From Acidobacteriaceae bacterium (GTDB lineage: Bacteria; Acidobacteriota; Terriglobia; Terriglobales; Acidobacteriaceae), in NCBI GenBank assembly GCA_030040115.1, contig JASHUH010000115.1:1-21836 (forward strand): a stretch of DNA of 21,836 nt, in the 5' to 3' direction. The stretch's first letter is position 1, and each line of letters begins with the position of its first letter. The notes beneath the pieces were generated by a model. The model was given only the letters and a program-made list of their open reading frames with translations. It had not been told where the DNA came from and did not search any database. Both the position numbers and the translations under genes were made by a program. Of this stretch, positions 6,741-14,930 are shown piece after piece.

Positions 6741-7876
6741 AATACCCATCCTTTTTGAAAATTGCCTGCTGCCTCGGCGTTTGCGTTGTGTTTGCAGGCT
6801 GCGGAAAAAAGTTCGATCCCGCCAGCGGAGCGGTGTCGCAGGCCCAGGTCGTCGAGACCGGCAACGCCGCACTTGTCTCCGTCGAGAAGCCGGAGCAGTA
6901 CCCGCTGGCGACGGCGGGCCGCGTCGATGTGCCGGACAGGCTGAACGTCACCGGCGCCGTGTTTCCCGATATCTCGCGCGAGGTTCCCGTCATCTCGCTC
7001 GCCAACGGCAGGGTGGTGGACATCAAGACGCGGCTTGACGACAACGTCAAGAAGGGCCAGTTGCTCTTCAGCGTCCAAAGTCCCGATATCAGCACCGCCT
7101 TCGACGCCTATCTCAAAGCCGTCAACGACGAGCAAATGAACAACAAAGCCTATTTGCGGGCTAAAGATCTTTACGCGCACGGCGCCATCGCGCAGTCCAT
7201 GCTCGAGCAGGCTGAGGACGCCGAGAATGACGCCAAGGCCGACCTCGTCGCCGCCGAGGAACAGTTGAGGATTTTCGGCGTTGACAAGGACCACCCCAGC
7301 CCCATCGTCAATGTCTACGCTCCCATCTCCGGCGTGATCATCGGCCAAAACATCACCAACGCCGCCGCGGCCGGAGTGACCCTGTCGGGAACCGCCACTG
7401 CGTTCACCATCGCCGACCTGAGCCACGTCTGGATTCTCTGCGATGTCTATGAGAACGATTTACCCAAGGTCCATCTCGGGCAGCAGGCCGAGATTCGCCT
7501 GGACGCCTATCCTGACCGTCCGCTCCGTGGCCGCATCAGCGACATCGGACCGGTCCTCGATCCCACCATCCGTACTGCCAAAATCCGCATTGAAGTGCTC
7601 AACCCCGGCATTCTGCGCCTGGGCATGTACGTGACCGCCACCTTCCTGAGCCGGCAAAAGGTGGCCCACGCCGTCGTTCCCGGCACCGCCATCCTCCACC
7701 TGCACGATCGCGACTGGGTCTTTGAGCCCGCCGCAGGTAAACAGTTCAAGCGTGTGGAAGTGAAAGCAGGCAATATGCTGCCCGGCGGCAATCAGGAGAT
7801 TATTTCAGGCGTCGCGCCCGGCCAGCAGGTGGTCAAGGACATTCTCGCGCTCGAAGCCACGTTGGAGGCGCAATGA
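6737..7876 (+). CDS. RND efflux periplasmic adaptor lipoprotein
   Basis: This 379-residue membrane-fusion protein begins with a lipoprotein signal, hydrophobic then F-A-G-C with lipidated Cys22. After it come the HlyD/CusB-like barrel-sandwich and hairpin, including V-Y-A-P-I-S-G-V-I at about 192-200. A beta-barrel with I-A-D-L-S-H-V-W-I-L-C-D-V-Y-E-N-D and a membrane-proximal C-terminal domain complete it. The helical hairpin at about 125-175 would meet the TolC partner. It is translationally coupled on both sides by ATGA overlaps, so the three subunits are made together. It would bridge the inner-membrane pump to the outer-membrane channel. There is no His-rich extension of the kind some Czc adaptors carry. 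Confidence 0.9.
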   Translation: MKYPSFLKIACCLGVCVVFAGCGKKFDPASGAVSQAQVVETGNAALVSVEKPEQYPLATAGRVDVPDRLNVTGAVFPDISREVPVISLANGRVVDIKTRLDDNVKKGQLLFSVQSPDISTAFDAYLKAVNDEQMNNKAYLRAKDLYAHGAIAQSMLEQAEDAENDAKADLVAAEEQLRIFGVDKDHPSPIVNVYAPISGVIIGQNITNAAAAGVTLSGTATAFTIADLSHVWILCDVYENDLPKVHLGQQAEIRLDAYPDRPLRGRISDIGPVLDPTIRTAKIRIEVLNPGILRLGMYVTATFLSRQKVAHAVVPGTAILHLHDRDWVFEPAAGKQFKRVEVKAGNMLPGGNQEIISGVAPGQQVVKDILALEATLEAQ

Positions 7877-10800
7877 TCCGGCGATTGGTCGATTTTGCGC
7901 TCCAGAACCGGTTGCTGGTTCTGGCCATCGGCATCCTGCTCTTCGCCTGGGGCATTATTTCCTTCGAGCGCTTGCCGGTCGAGGCTTATCCCGATGTAGC
8001 CAACAACTATGTCGATGTCATTGCCCAATGGCCCGGCATCTCCGCCGAGCAGATCGAGCAGCAGGTCACTATTCCCATTGAAACCGTGATGAACGGCATC
8101 CCCGATGTAGCCCACGTGCGCTCGTGGTCCATCTTCGGGCTGTCGACCGTGGAAATGGTCTTTGGCGAGGAGACCACCGACTTCGAAAACCGCGAACGCG
8201 TTCTGGAGCGGCTCTCCCAGGTCAGCTTGCCTCTCGGCGTGGTTCCGCAGATGGGCACCGACTGGAGTCCCGTCGGCCAGATTTATTTCTACACCCTGCG
8301 CAGCACCAATCCCGAGTACGACGTCATGAACCTCAAGACGCTCGAGACCTGGACCGTCGAAAAGGACCTCAAGACCGTTCCCGGCGTCGTCGACATCAAC
8401 CCCTTCGGCGGACCCACCCGCGAGTACCAGGTGCGCCTCGATCCCGACAAACTCGTCGATTACGGGCTCAGCCTCAGCCAGGTGGAGCAGCAACTCACCA
8501 ACAACAACGTCAATGGCGGCGGCAGCTTTATTCAGGAGGGCGCGCAGCAGGTCAACGTACGCGAGGTTGGCCTCGTCCGCGATATTCAGGACATCGGCAA
8601 CACCGTCATCACCATGCGCGGCGGCACGGCGATCCGCGTTAAGGACTTGGGCGTCGTCACCCAAGGGCCCATGATCCGCCTCGGCCGCTTCGGCGACGCC
8701 TATCACGACAAAAACGGAAAGCTCATCGACAACGACGATGTGGTTTCGGGCATCGTCGCCCTGCAGAAGGGCGCGAACGCCCAACCCACGCTCGACGGCG
8801 TCAACAGGGAAGTCAAGCAACTGAACGATCAGATTCTGCCCAAGGGCGTCACCCTTGTCCCCTTCATCGACCGCAGCGATCTGCTCCACTTCACCACCCA
8901 CACCGTTCTCGACAACCTGAGCAAAGGCATGCTTCTGGTTGCCGTCATCCTCTTTCTTTTCCTCGGCAACGTGCGCGGCGCAGCCATCGTGGTGCTCACC
9001 ACTCCCTTCTCGCTGCTCTTCGCCGCCACCTGTCTCGACTTAAAGCAGATTCCCGCCAACCTGCTCTCGCTGGGCGCGCTGGATTTCGGCATGGTGGTCG
9101 ACGGCGCCGTGGTCATGATCGAGAACATCGTCCGCCATCTCGCTCGCAAGGAAGAAAACGGCCGTCCCATCCAGAGGAAGATTTCTGAAGCCGCTCATGA
9201 AGTGCAGCGGCCTGTCTTCTACGCTATCGCCATCATCATCACTGCCTACCTGCCCATCTTCACCCTGCAGGCCGTCGAAGGACGCCTGTTTCGCCCCATG
9301 GCGTGGACTGTCGCCTTTGCCCTACTGGGCGCGCTCATTTTCTCCATCATTCTGGCCCCGGTTCTCGCCAGCTTGTTCCTGGCCAAAGGCGCAAGCGAAT
9401 GGAAAAACCCGGTCATGGAGTTTCTCCGCGTCCGCTACCGGCGCGGCGTCGCCTGGACCATTCATCACCGCGGCGTCACCCTCAGCGTTGCTGTAGCCAG
9501 CCTCATCCTCGGCATCTATCTCGCTACCAGCGGCGTCATCGGGTCCGAATTCCTGCCCCACCTCGATGAAGGCTCTCTCTGGGTGCGCGGCACCCTCGAG
9601 CAAAGCGTTGGCCCCGATCAAAGCATCGCCGTCGCCAACCGCGCCCGCCTCCTGCTTTGTTCTTTTCCCGAGACCACGGAGTGCACCAGCCAGACCGGCC
9701 GCCCTGACGATGGAACCGACCATACCGGATTCTTCAACACTGAATACTATGTGGGCCTGAAGCCGAAAGAACAATGGCGGCCCATCTTTCACCAGAATAA
9801 AGACAATCTCATCGCTTCCATGAACTATGAACTGGAAAAGGCATTCCCCGGTGTCATCTGGGGGTTTTCCCAGCCCATCGAAGACAACATGGAAGAGGCG
9901 GTGAGCGGCGTCAAGGGCGAACTCGCCACTAAGGTCTATGGCAGCGACCTGCACACGCTCGAAGACCTGGCCGACCAGATCGCTACCGTCATGAGCCGCG
10001 TGCCCGGCATTGCCGATCTCGGCGTCCTTCAGGTCACCGGCCAGCCCGATCTCGACGTTACCGTGGACCGCGCCAAGGCGGCGCGCTGGCAGATCAATGT
10101 GGCCGACGTGCAGGACGCCATCCAGACCGCCGTCGGAGGCACGGCTCTCACCCAGGTGTTACGCGGCGAGGAGGTCTATAACCTCACCCTGCGCTATCTC
10201 CCGCAGTACCGCAGCACCGAGGAAGCTATTGAGAACATCCGCTTGCTTTCGCCCACCGGCGAGCGCGTCTCCCTGGCGCAGCTCTGCGACGTGCGCGAAG
10301 CCGACGAGGGCTCAGAAATCTATCGCGAGAACAACCAGCGTTACGTCGCCATCAAGTACAGCGTCCGCGGCCGCGCCCTCGGCGACGCCGTCCGCGAGGC
10401 CATCGACAAGGTCAACGCCCAGGTCAAGCTCCCGCGCGGCTATCACATCGGCTGGGAGGGCGAGTACCAGAGCGAGGTGCGCGCGGAAGCGCGCATGGCC
10501 ATTATCGTCCCCCTCACGGTGCTGCTCATCTTCATCATCCTCTACACCATGTACAAGTCCTTCAAATGGGCCATTCTCATCCTCGCCACCGTCGCTCTCG
10601 CCAGTATCGGCGGTTTGCTCGTCCTCCTTATCACCGGAACCAATTTCAGCGTCTCGTCGGAAGTCGGCTTTCTCGCCCTCTTCGGCGTCTCCGTGCAAAC
10701 CGGCGTCATTATGCTCGAATACATCAACCAATTGCGCGCCCGCGGCAACACCGTCGTGGACGCGGCCATCGAGGGCGCCGTTTTGCGCTTGCGCCCCATC

Positions 10801-11019
10801 ATGATGACCATGCTCGTGGCCACCCTGGGTCTGCTCCCCGCCGCCATGTCGCACGGTATCGGCTCCGATACCCAGCGCCCCTTCGCCACCGTCATCGTCG
10901 GCGGACTGATCACCAATCTCGCCATGAGCATCTTTCTTCTACCCACCCTCTATGTCTGGATAGCCCGCCCGGATGACATCCTCCCCGAACCCGAAACCGA
11001 AGAGGAATTCTTAACCTAA
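7873..11019 (+). CDS. CzcA-type heavy-metal RND efflux pump
   Basis: This 1048-residue inner-membrane proton-driven pump has the normal RND length: 12 predicted helices and two large periplasmic loops. The heavy-metal-efflux signature in the fourth helix reads D-F-G-M-V-V-D-G-A-V-V-M-I-E-N at 404-418. Asp404, Asp410 and Glu417 correspond to the proton-relay residues of CzcA (Asp402, Asp408, Glu415). This form is typical of divalent-metal (Zn/Co/Ni/Cd) HME pumps; the Cu/Ag pump CusA has a different motif there. Other family marks are R-L-P-V-E-A-Y-P-D near residue 37 and G-x-E-F-L-P-H-L-D-E-G-S after the seventh helix. The start overlaps the adaptor stop by 4 bases. The metal is inferred from the motif only. 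Confidence 0.93.
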   Translation: MIRRLVDFALQNRLLVLAIGILLFAWGIISFERLPVEAYPDVANNYVDVIAQWPGISAEQIEQQVTIPIETVMNGIPDVAHVRSWSIFGLSTVEMVFGEETTDFENRERVLERLSQVSLPLGVVPQMGTDWSPVGQIYFYTLRSTNPEYDVMNLKTLETWTVEKDLKTVPGVVDINPFGGPTREYQVRLDPDKLVDYGLSLSQVEQQLTNNNVNGGGSFIQEGAQQVNVREVGLVRDIQDIGNTVITMRGGTAIRVKDLGVVTQGPMIRLGRFGDAYHDKNGKLIDNDDVVSGIVALQKGANAQPTLDGVNREVKQLNDQILPKGVTLVPFIDRSDLLHFTTHTVLDNLSKGMLLVAVILFLFLGNVRGAAIVVLTTPFSLLFAATCLDLKQIPANLLSLGALDFGMVVDGAVVMIENIVRHLARKEENGRPIQRKISEAAHEVQRPVFYAIAIIITAYLPIFTLQAVEGRLFRPMAWTVAFALLGALIFSIILAPVLASLFLAKGASEWKNPVMEFLRVRYRRGVAWTIHHRGVTLSVAVASLILGIYLATSGVIGSEFLPHLDEGSLWVRGTLEQSVGPDQSIAVANRARLLLCSFPETTECTSQTGRPDDGTDHTGFFNTEYYVGLKPKEQWRPIFHQNKDNLIASMNYELEKAFPGVIWGFSQPIEDNMEEAVSGVKGELATKVYGSDLHTLEDLADQIATVMSRVPGIADLGVLQVTGQPDLDVTVDRAKAARWQINVADVQDAIQTAVGGTALTQVLRGEEVYNLTLRYLPQYRSTEEAIENIRLLSPTGERVSLAQLCDVREADEGSEIYRENNQRYVAIKYSVRGRALGDAVREAIDKVNAQVKLPRGYHIGWEGEYQSEVRAEARMAIIVPLTVLLIFIILYTMYKSFKWAILILATVALASIGGLLVLLITGTNFSVSSEVGFLALFGVSVQTGVIMLEYINQLRARGNTVVDAAIEGAVLRLRPIMMTMLVATLGLLPAAMSHGIGSDTQRPFATVIVGGLITNLAMSIFLLPTLYVWIARPDDILPEPETEEEFLT

Positions 11020-11054
11020 GCTCTCCAGGTCTCCGGCCGCTTGTTTTTGCATCA

Positions 11055-11107
11055 ATGTGGGCGCCCTATCCTTGACGCGTTTTTTGCGTCAAGGGTGGGA
11101 GCCACAT
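11055..11107. terminator. Large interrupted hairpin after the RND operon
   Basis: ATGTGG pairs with CCACAT, CCC with GGG, and the inner CCTTGACGC (11070-11078) with GCGTCAAGG (11086-11094) around a T-rich 7-base loop GTTTTTT. It starts 36 bases past the RND stop. On the minus strand it directly follows the TGA of the remnant frame at 11107. It may be a bidirectional terminator or a copy of a dispersed palindromic repeat. It has no T tract after the stem. Confidence 0.5.
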
Positions 11108-11586
11108 CACCGATTTTGGTCGAATTTTCCCGAATAGTAGAGATTCCGTTCCGCTCCCTCGAATCGTTGAAACATCGCGTCGTTTGCCGGGTCCCACGCG
11201 CTGCCCACCCCCACCGCGCGAATTCCTAACCGCGCACACCACGCCACCAGCTTCTCTTCCGCAACTGCAAAGTTACCCCGCTGCTCCCCGTCTGCAAATC
11301 GCCAATTGTGGGTGTGTGTCATCATCGCCGGATACTCCGCCAGCAATCCCGTCGGCGGCGAACCTCCCTCTCCCCCACCAGCCTGGCTCTCATTTGCGCA
11401 AAGCCGCCCTCGCAGCAGGCCATCAGCGCCCACGCCATCGCCATTCCACGCAATCATCTCACCGCGCCGGCGCACATGACGCCATCGACCCTCCGCTTCC
11501 ATTCCGCCGCAGTCGCAGGCGAGGTGACAACAGGGCTGCGGAACTTGACCGCCGCCCCTTCCTTCTCGCCCCGCTTCGCCATCCAC
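11107..11586 (-). pseudogene. Possible decayed coding remnant, unknown protein
   Basis: The last 70 or so codons of this minus-strand frame look protein-like: THTHNWRF, AEEKLVAWCARLGIRAVG, then SAWDPANDAMFQRFEG. The composition is mixed, unlike the Arg/Pro-rich noise frames around it. The N-terminal half of the same frame looks like noise. A neighbouring minus frame upstream (about 11470-11620) again looks coding (EWMAKRGEKEG, AATAAEWKRRVDG-like text) before stopping. A gene broken by one or more frameshifts would explain this. No family is recognised, and chance open reading is a real alternative in GC-rich DNA. Confidence 0.28.
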
Positions 11587-11690
11587 TCACCGCGACTTGC
11601 CAAACCGACGAGCCGTCACCCCATTTCATTCTGCATTTTAGACATGGGTCGATATCCAAGGATGAACAAGGCTGCGCTCCCGCAGCGGCT

Positions 11691-11760
11691 GTTCCCCGCT
11701 CCCTCGTTCCTCGTCGCTTGTTCCCTGTTCCCTTGGTCCCTCGTTCCCTGCTTTTTCCTC
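11691..11760. repeat. Pyrimidine-rich GTTCCCT-type repeat tract, copy 1
   Basis: The tract contains degenerate heptamer-like units of GTTCCCT, GTCCCT and CGTTCC. It shares an exact 19-mer, CTTGTTCCCTGTTCCCTTG (11717-11735), and the 12-mer GTTCCCTGCTTT (11743-11754) with the tract downstream of the phosphatase gene at 13200-13265, in the same orientation. Confidence 0.75.
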
Positions 11761-11791
11761 ATCCTTCATCGTCCCAAGCTCCGCGTTTGCG

Positions 11792-11811
11792 TATACTCAC
11801 TCCTCAGGAGG
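11792..11811 (+). promoter_or_regulatory. Candidate -10 and Shine-Dalgarno of the phosphatase gene
   Basis: TATACT (11792-11797) resembles a -10 box, and the perfect AGGAGG (11806-11811) lies 10 bases before the ATG at 11822. The ribosome site is strong and fixes the start. The -10 is weaker evidence: the same hexamer appears before the DedA gene at 16792, no clear -35 is present, and transcription from it would begin close to the AGGAGG. Confidence 0.4.
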
Positions 11812-11821
11812 TTCCCCAGCC

Positions 11822-13144
11822 ATGGCCAAGCCCCGTAAATCATCGCTACATCAACCGGCTAAAAAGAACCCATCCCAACGCGCTGGTCCGCGCCCTTCCG
11901 GCTCCAGTTCCAATCCGCTCACAGGCGGTGCAGCCCAAGGAAGCAGAGCCTCGACTACGTCAAGCGGCAACCCTGTTTTTGCACAGCCCGTGCCGTCGCC
12001 CGACCCCACCACCTTCAAGGATCCGGTGACCGATTCGAGCGAATCCGACGTTGCCGGCGTGCAAGCCGTGCCGCAACCGGCCAATGCGGCCGCGGAGCCC
12101 ATCCTTACCCTCGCCCAGGTGTACGGCAGCCAGGGCGCGACCATCGAGCAGACCATCCAGAATGCTGGGCAAATCGTTTTTCACTCAGTCGGAGACACGG
12201 GTAGCGTTACGGGACCGGGAACTCAGTCGCTGGTGGCCGATAAAATGGTGTCGGACTTCACTGAAACCAACCCGGCCGACGTTCCTTCGTTTTACTATCA
12301 TCTCGGCGATGTCGTGTACTACTTCGGCGAAGGCACTTACTACTACGACCAGTTTTATGAGCCTTACCGGAATTATCCCGGCCCGATCCTAGGCATTCCC
12401 GGCAATCACGACGGAATCGTCTATCCGTCCGACCCGTGGACCACTCTCGAAGCCTATTTGCGCAACTTCTGCACCGCTACGCCCGCCCAGTCGCCCGACG
12501 CGGGCGGCCTCAGCCGCACAACCATGATTCAGCCCGCCGTGTATTACACCTTCGATGCGCCGTTCGTGCGCATCCTCGGTCTCTATAGCAACGTGCTCGA
12601 GGATCCGGGCGTCATCTCCGACCAAGGCGGGACCTATCCCACTCTCGACCAGCGACAGATCACCTTTCTCACCACCGCGCTCCAACGCGTCAAGAGCGAG
12701 AACTACGCCGGCGCGCTGATCGTCGCCATGCACCATCCTCCTTATACCGGCGGTTCCGATCATGGCGGCAGCCCGCTCATGCTCCAGGACATCGACAACG
12801 CCTGCACTGCTGCCGGAGTTTGGCCGCATGCGGTTCTTTCCGGCCATGCCCACAACTACCAGCGTTATACCCGCACCGTGAATAGCTACCAAATCCCCTA
12901 TGTGGTCGCGGGCTGCGGCGGCCACTCGCCGCTCAGCAAGCTCCGGTCCACGGTGCGCACTCCCTATAAGATCGACGACACCCTGACGCTCCAAAGCTAC
13001 GACGATACCGATTACGGCTATCTGCGCATCGTGGTGAACGCCACCACGATGACCCTCGAGTTTCATCCCCAATCCGACGGAGGCACAACCAAAACCCCCG
13101 ACGACGATGTCACCATCAACCTCGCGGCTCACACCATCAGTTAA
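11822..13144 (+). CDS. Purple-acid-phosphatase-like metallophosphoesterase
   Basis: This 440-residue protein carries all five metallophosphoesterase blocks in the purple-acid-phosphatase form. They are G-D-T-G with Asp125, G-D-V-V-Y with Asp163 and Tyr166, G-N-H-D with Asn195/His196, V-A-M-H with His304, and G-H-A-H with His342/His344. These would hold a two-metal centre that hydrolyses phosphate esters. The first 95 residues are basic and Ser/Pro/Gln-rich with no hydrophobic signal, although family members are usually exported. A perfect AGGAGG fixes the start, so the missing signal is not a start-site error. The gene stands alone between two copies of a GTTCCCT-type repeat. The substrate is unknown. 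Confidence 0.88.
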   Translation: MAKPRKSSLHQPAKKNPSQRAGPRPSGSSSNPLTGGAAQGSRASTTSSGNPVFAQPVPSPDPTTFKDPVTDSSESDVAGVQAVPQPANAAAEPILTLAQVYGSQGATIEQTIQNAGQIVFHSVGDTGSVTGPGTQSLVADKMVSDFTETNPADVPSFYYHLGDVVYYFGEGTYYYDQFYEPYRNYPGPILGIPGNHDGIVYPSDPWTTLEAYLRNFCTATPAQSPDAGGLSRTTMIQPAVYYTFDAPFVRILGLYSNVLEDPGVISDQGGTYPTLDQRQITFLTTALQRVKSENYAGALIVAMHHPPYTGGSDHGGSPLMLQDIDNACTAAGVWPHAVLSGHAHNYQRYTRTVNSYQIPYVVAGCGGHSPLSKLRSTVRTPYKIDDTLTLQSYDDTDYGYLRIVVNATTMTLEFHPQSDGGTTKTPDDDVTINLAAHTIS

Positions 13145-13199
13145 CGCGCAGCCCCATCGCGCGCCTTTACCCGCCGACCTCCCTCAGTTGGGAGATCCT

Positions 13200-13265
13200 G
13201 TGTTCCTTGTCCCCGTTTACTTGTTCCCTGTTCCCTTGATCCCCGTTCCCCTGTTCCCTGCTTTG
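13200..13265. repeat. Pyrimidine-rich GTTCCCT-type repeat tract, copy 2
   Basis: Degenerate tandem units of TGTTCCC and CGTTCCC begin 56 bases after the phosphatase stop. The exact 19-mer at 13220-13238 and 12-mer at 13253-13264 match copy 1 upstream of that gene. The unit resembles the short tandemly repeated heptamers described in intergenic DNA of some bacteria. Confidence 0.75.
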
Positions 13266-13318
13266 GAGGGGTTAGCCGTTTCAGCCAACCTCCTCCGTTC
13301 TTCGGGAACCGCGTGCGT

Positions 13319-13822
13319 TCACATTTCGTCCGCCGAGGGTCCATAAACTCCCGGAACTCTGGCCCCGAGCAGCCGCAGGTACACGCCGAGTTGCGCGCGA
13401 TGGTGCACCATGTGGTTCATCACCGACTCGCGAAAGACCTGCAGCCGCGACTCATCAATATATGTTTGCCCGCCGTAAATAAACTTCCAGTGCTGGTCCC
13501 ATTTGTCCATTGGAATGGCAGCCAGCTCCTTGCGCACCCCCGCCAGCTCGTGGTCGAACTTTTCGAGGAGTGCTTCCTTGCTCGCCGGCACGTAGGGCTC
13601 CCACTTGTGATCGGCGGCGAACTCCAGTTTGTCCTGTTTCAAGGTTCCGTTGGCCCAATCTCCGACCATGTCGGTCAAATGTCCGGCGAGCCGCCCCAGG
13701 CTCATCGACTTGGGGTGGGGTTTGTAGTTGAAATCGGCGTCCGCGGGGATGGCTTCGAGCACTTTCCGGGTTTTCGCCGTCTCTCGATCGTATTCAGCAA
13801 TTAAGTCCTTTTGAACGTCCAT
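13319..13822 (-). CDS. DinB-family putative metal-dependent protein
   Basis: This 167-residue protein fits the DinB/YfiT four-helix-bundle fold. The metal triad can be read as His48 (in G-H-L-T-D-M) plus His137 and His141 (in H-M-V-H-H-R-A-Q-L). The C-terminal G-V-Y-L-R-L-L-G is typical. The length is normal. A strong GAGGAGGTT Shine-Dalgarno lies about 7 bases before the ATG. Members of this superfamily include thiol transferases and damage-induced proteins, but most are uncharacterised, so only the fold and the metal site can be called. It lies 354 bases downstream of nth on the same strand and is probably transcribed separately. Confidence 0.88.
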   Translation of the reverse strand: MDVQKDLIAEYDRETAKTRKVLEAIPADADFNYKPHPKSMSLGRLAGHLTDMVGDWANGTLKQDKLEFAADHKWEPYVPASKEALLEKFDHELAGVRKELAAIPMDKWDQHWKFIYGGQTYIDESRLQVFRESVMNHMVHHRAQLGVYLRLLGARVPGVYGPSADEM

Positions 13823-14176
13823 GCCGCAACCTCCTCAGGTGCGAAAACAGCATAGCCGATTCTCCTCGAAAAGGCGAAGAAAAAGCGATAAAAATTTCGC
13901 GCCTCCTCACTTTTCGGGTGTGGCATGGCTCACGTTCTAGGTGTTTCGGTGGAATTTGCTCGTATGGGCCGTGCGGGGGAGCGATGATTCTCGTCTTCGC
14001 CGCCACAATGAACGCCAGAATTTCAGATCGCCGATGCGTGCCTTTCCCAGCGCGGCAAGATATGGCCATGCATTTTCCGAAATTGATTTGGGCCCCGATG
14101 CTCCGCCGATTGACGGCATTCGGCATCAAGAGAACGCGTCGGCAAATTCCGCAGGGGAGGGCGCGAACCAGGAGAC
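13823..14176. other. Intergenic region between nth and the DinB gene
   Basis: No supported gene is seen in these 354 bases. The overlapping open frames give Arg-rich or Cys-rich translations without domains. It contains the ribosome binding site of the DinB gene, and a small AT-rich patch near 13885-13905 could be part of its promoter. No tRNA or strong hairpin was found. Confidence 0.45.
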
Positions 14177-14896
14177 TCAACTACTCCACGTCTTGTCTTT
14201 TGAGCGGCATAGTGTTTCGAGGTTGCACTTGTCGCATTTGGGATTGCGCGCCACGCATACCTGGCGGCCGTGGTGGATCACCTGGTGTGAAAAGCTGATC
14301 CAGTGGTCCCGCGGCAGCACGCCCATCAGTTCCCTTTCGACTTCCTGTGGGGTGTCGCCTTTGGCCAGCTCAAGGCGGCGCGCGATGCGGAAGACGTGGG
14401 TGTCCACGACCACCCCTTCTGCTTTTCCAAAGGACACGCCGAGGACGACGTTGGCGGTTTTGCGCGCCGCTCCGGGAACGGTGATCAATTCGGCGAGGGT
14501 CTGCGGGACCTGGCCGTTGAAGTCTTCGGTGATCTTTTTCGCCGCTCCCAGGATCGACTTCGCCTTGTTGTGAAAGAAGCCGGTGGTGCGAATAAGGTCT
14601 TCAATCTCGGATAGCGGCGCTTTAGCTATGGCCGCGGGCGTGGGGAAACGGCGGAAGAGCTCGGGCGTGACCATGTTGACGCGTGCGTCGGTGCATTGCG
14701 CGGAGAGAATGGTGGCGACGAGCAGTTCCCAGGGCGTGCGGTGATGGAGGGCGCACTCCGCGTTGGGATAGGCCTCGTCGAGAGCCTTGAGAATGGCGGC
14801 GACGCGATCGGGGGCGAGCGGGCCGCGGAGGGGTTTGGCTTTTCCCGGGCTCTTCTTGGCGGTTTTGCGGGCAGCAGACGGCGTACGCGTGGGCAT
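14177..14896 (-). CDS. nth: Endonuclease III, base-excision repair DNA glycosylase/AP lyase
   Basis: This 239-residue protein removes oxidised pyrimidines from DNA and nicks at the abasic site. The helix-hairpin-helix reads V-P-G-A-A-R-K-T-A-N-V-V-L at 140-152, with catalytic Lys146. The catalytic Asp165 lies in V-D-T-H-V-F-R. The C-terminal 4Fe-4S loop has the exact C-x6-C-x2-C-x5-C spacing (Cys214, 221, 224, 230). The second Gly of the usual P-G-V-G hairpin is Ala here, a conservative change. I chose the ATG at 14896 because the longer frame upstream runs into the vapC gene. The Lys/Pro-rich first 25 residues are an extension beyond the E. coli form. It lies 34 bases after vapC, so the toxin-antitoxin genes may share its transcript. 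Confidence 0.93.
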   Translation of the reverse strand: MPTRTPSAARKTAKKSPGKAKPLRGPLAPDRVAAILKALDEAYPNAECALHHRTPWELLVATILSAQCTDARVNMVTPELFRRFPTPAAIAKAPLSEIEDLIRTTGFFHNKAKSILGAAKKITEDFNGQVPQTLAELITVPGAARKTANVVLGVSFGKAEGVVVDTHVFRIARRLELAKGDTPQEVERELMGVLPRDHWISFSHQVIHHGRQVCVARNPKCDKCNLETLCRSKDKTWSS

Positions 14897-14930
14897 GATT
14901 AGGAGTGTAATGCGAGACTCGACGCAGGGT

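Larger units (their letters stand above)
11020..11821. other. Long intergenic stretch between the efflux operon and the phosphatase gene
   Basis: These 802 bases hold the hairpin at 11055-11107, a decayed-looking minus-strand coding remnant (11107-11586), a pyrimidine-rich GTTCCCT-type repeat tract (11691-11760) and the promoter/ribosome binding site of the phosphatase gene (11792-11811). Plus-strand open frames here are Pro/Ser/Arg-rich and look like reading-frame noise. Confidence 0.5.

Noticed and set aside
4995..6872. 625-codon minus-strand open frame opposite the TolC gene
   Set aside because: It crosses three real plus-strand genes, has low-complexity Arg/Gly/Val text, and no ribosome site or motif.
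7792..8901. 369-codon minus-strand open frame within the RND gene
   Set aside because: Antisense of a highly conserved RND pump; the translation is Asp/Val/Gly-rich without a family.
11691..13265. Repeat tracts considered as a CRISPR array
   Set aside because: The units are short degenerate heptamers with no regular spacers and no cas genes nearby.
13794..14180. 128-codon minus-strand open frame between nth and the DinB gene
   Set aside because: It overlaps the start of the DinB gene, and the composition is Arg/Cys-rich without a motif or ribosome site.
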